From positions 693,689 through 757,688 of the forward strand of contig NZ_CM001792.1 in assembly GCF_000340475.1 (NCBI RefSeq): a DNA stretch of 64,000 bases, in the 5' to 3' direction. Positions within the stretch are counted from its first letter, which is position 1. Each line of letters starts with the position of its first letter. Origin of the DNA: Oceanobacillus kimchii X50. GTDB lineage: Bacteria > Bacillota > Bacilli > Bacillales > Amphibacillaceae. Under the pieces are notes generated by a model, which saw only the letters and a list, made by a program, of their open reading frames with translations, ran no database searches and was not told the DNA's origin. Of the stretch, positions 63,767 to 64,000 are shown in pieces. A program made the translations under genes and the position numbers.

Positions 63767-64000
63767 AGCCATGCTATATAACATTCTATCTAATACCACA
63801 ACTACAAATAGTTATGGGGCATAAATATTATATTTGGATAATAGGTAAGCCTAATTTTAATTGAAAACGGTGACTCCCGCTCAACAGAGCTTAAAATATG
63901 GAAATTCGAAGAAAATCGAAGAATGATTAGTGCATAAAGTTTGTCTATTAACCAAAGTACAAGCAAATAACAAAAAATATAGTGAAAAGAGCACGTCTAT

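Noticed and set aside
1..64000. CRISPR arrays, tRNA and rRNA genes
   Set aside because: I looked for regularly spaced repeats, tRNA arms with CCA ends and rRNA motifs and found none.

Overview
The window is AT-rich, low-GC Gram-positive DNA. A GerA-type spore-germination operon marks an endospore former. The run of MoxR ATPase, DUF58 protein, transglutaminase and guaA matches Bacillus subtilis gene order (yeaC-yeaD-yebA-guaA). With betaine (BCCT), GltS-like and AbgT transporters this suggests a Bacillaceae species, perhaps an Oceanobacillus/Virgibacillus-type halotolerant bacterium. The genus is inferred, not shown. I found no rRNA, tRNA or CRISPR array.

Bases 1-33,206 are chromosomal. In order they hold: the end of a ger operon (A fragment, B, C and a small fourth gene); a YerD-like glutamate-synthase-domain protein; a PTS EIIC with a ChbG deacetylase; an ABC-F ribosome-protection gene behind a seven-codon leader peptide with competing hairpins; p-aminobenzoate genes (pabA and a pabB-pabC fusion); a PfpI/DJ-1 protein; a formylglycine-generating enzyme; a BCCT transporter; an M20 peptidase; a Fur-boxed siderophore uptake operon ending in an esterase; an amidase; an AbgT transporter; the MoxR/DUF58/transglutaminase operon; and guaA behind a guanine riboswitch.

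Bases ~33,207-61,130 are a Tn916/Tn5801-type integrative conjugative element (ICE) at the 3' end of guaA. The integrase and a DUF3173 protein sit next to guaA. The conjugation module follows at the far end in Tn916 order: TcpC, NlpC/P60 hydrolase, VirB6-like, VirB4-like, TcpE, ArdA, Orf19-like, MobT, oriT, TcpA, and a DUF961 fragment. The element is cut inside the DUF961 gene and joined to a 5'-truncated formate dehydrogenase pseudogene that also has an in-frame stop. The wall-hydrolase gene looks frameshifted. The ICE is therefore probably not self-transmissible.

ICE cargo and regulation: two diverged copies of the Orf7/Orf8 regulatory region flank a BceRS-BceAB antimicrobial-peptide resistance cassette. 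Each copy carries a ~255-nt element with paired compensatory changes between copies, which suggests a structured RNA. Further cargo is a TetR-controlled GAP-family exporter with a small membrane protein and an acyltransferase, a GrpB protein, a secreted beta/gamma-crystallin-like protein, an alpha/beta hydrolase and several gene relics. A 264-bp MITE-like element with terminal inverted repeats and a 6-bp target duplication interrupts an IS3 transposase relic.

Bases 61,131-64,000 return to chromosome-like sequence, with the formate dehydrogenase relic, a third copy of a palindromic repeat and a GltS-family transporter. The deletion that cut the ICE also removed the expected second att site.
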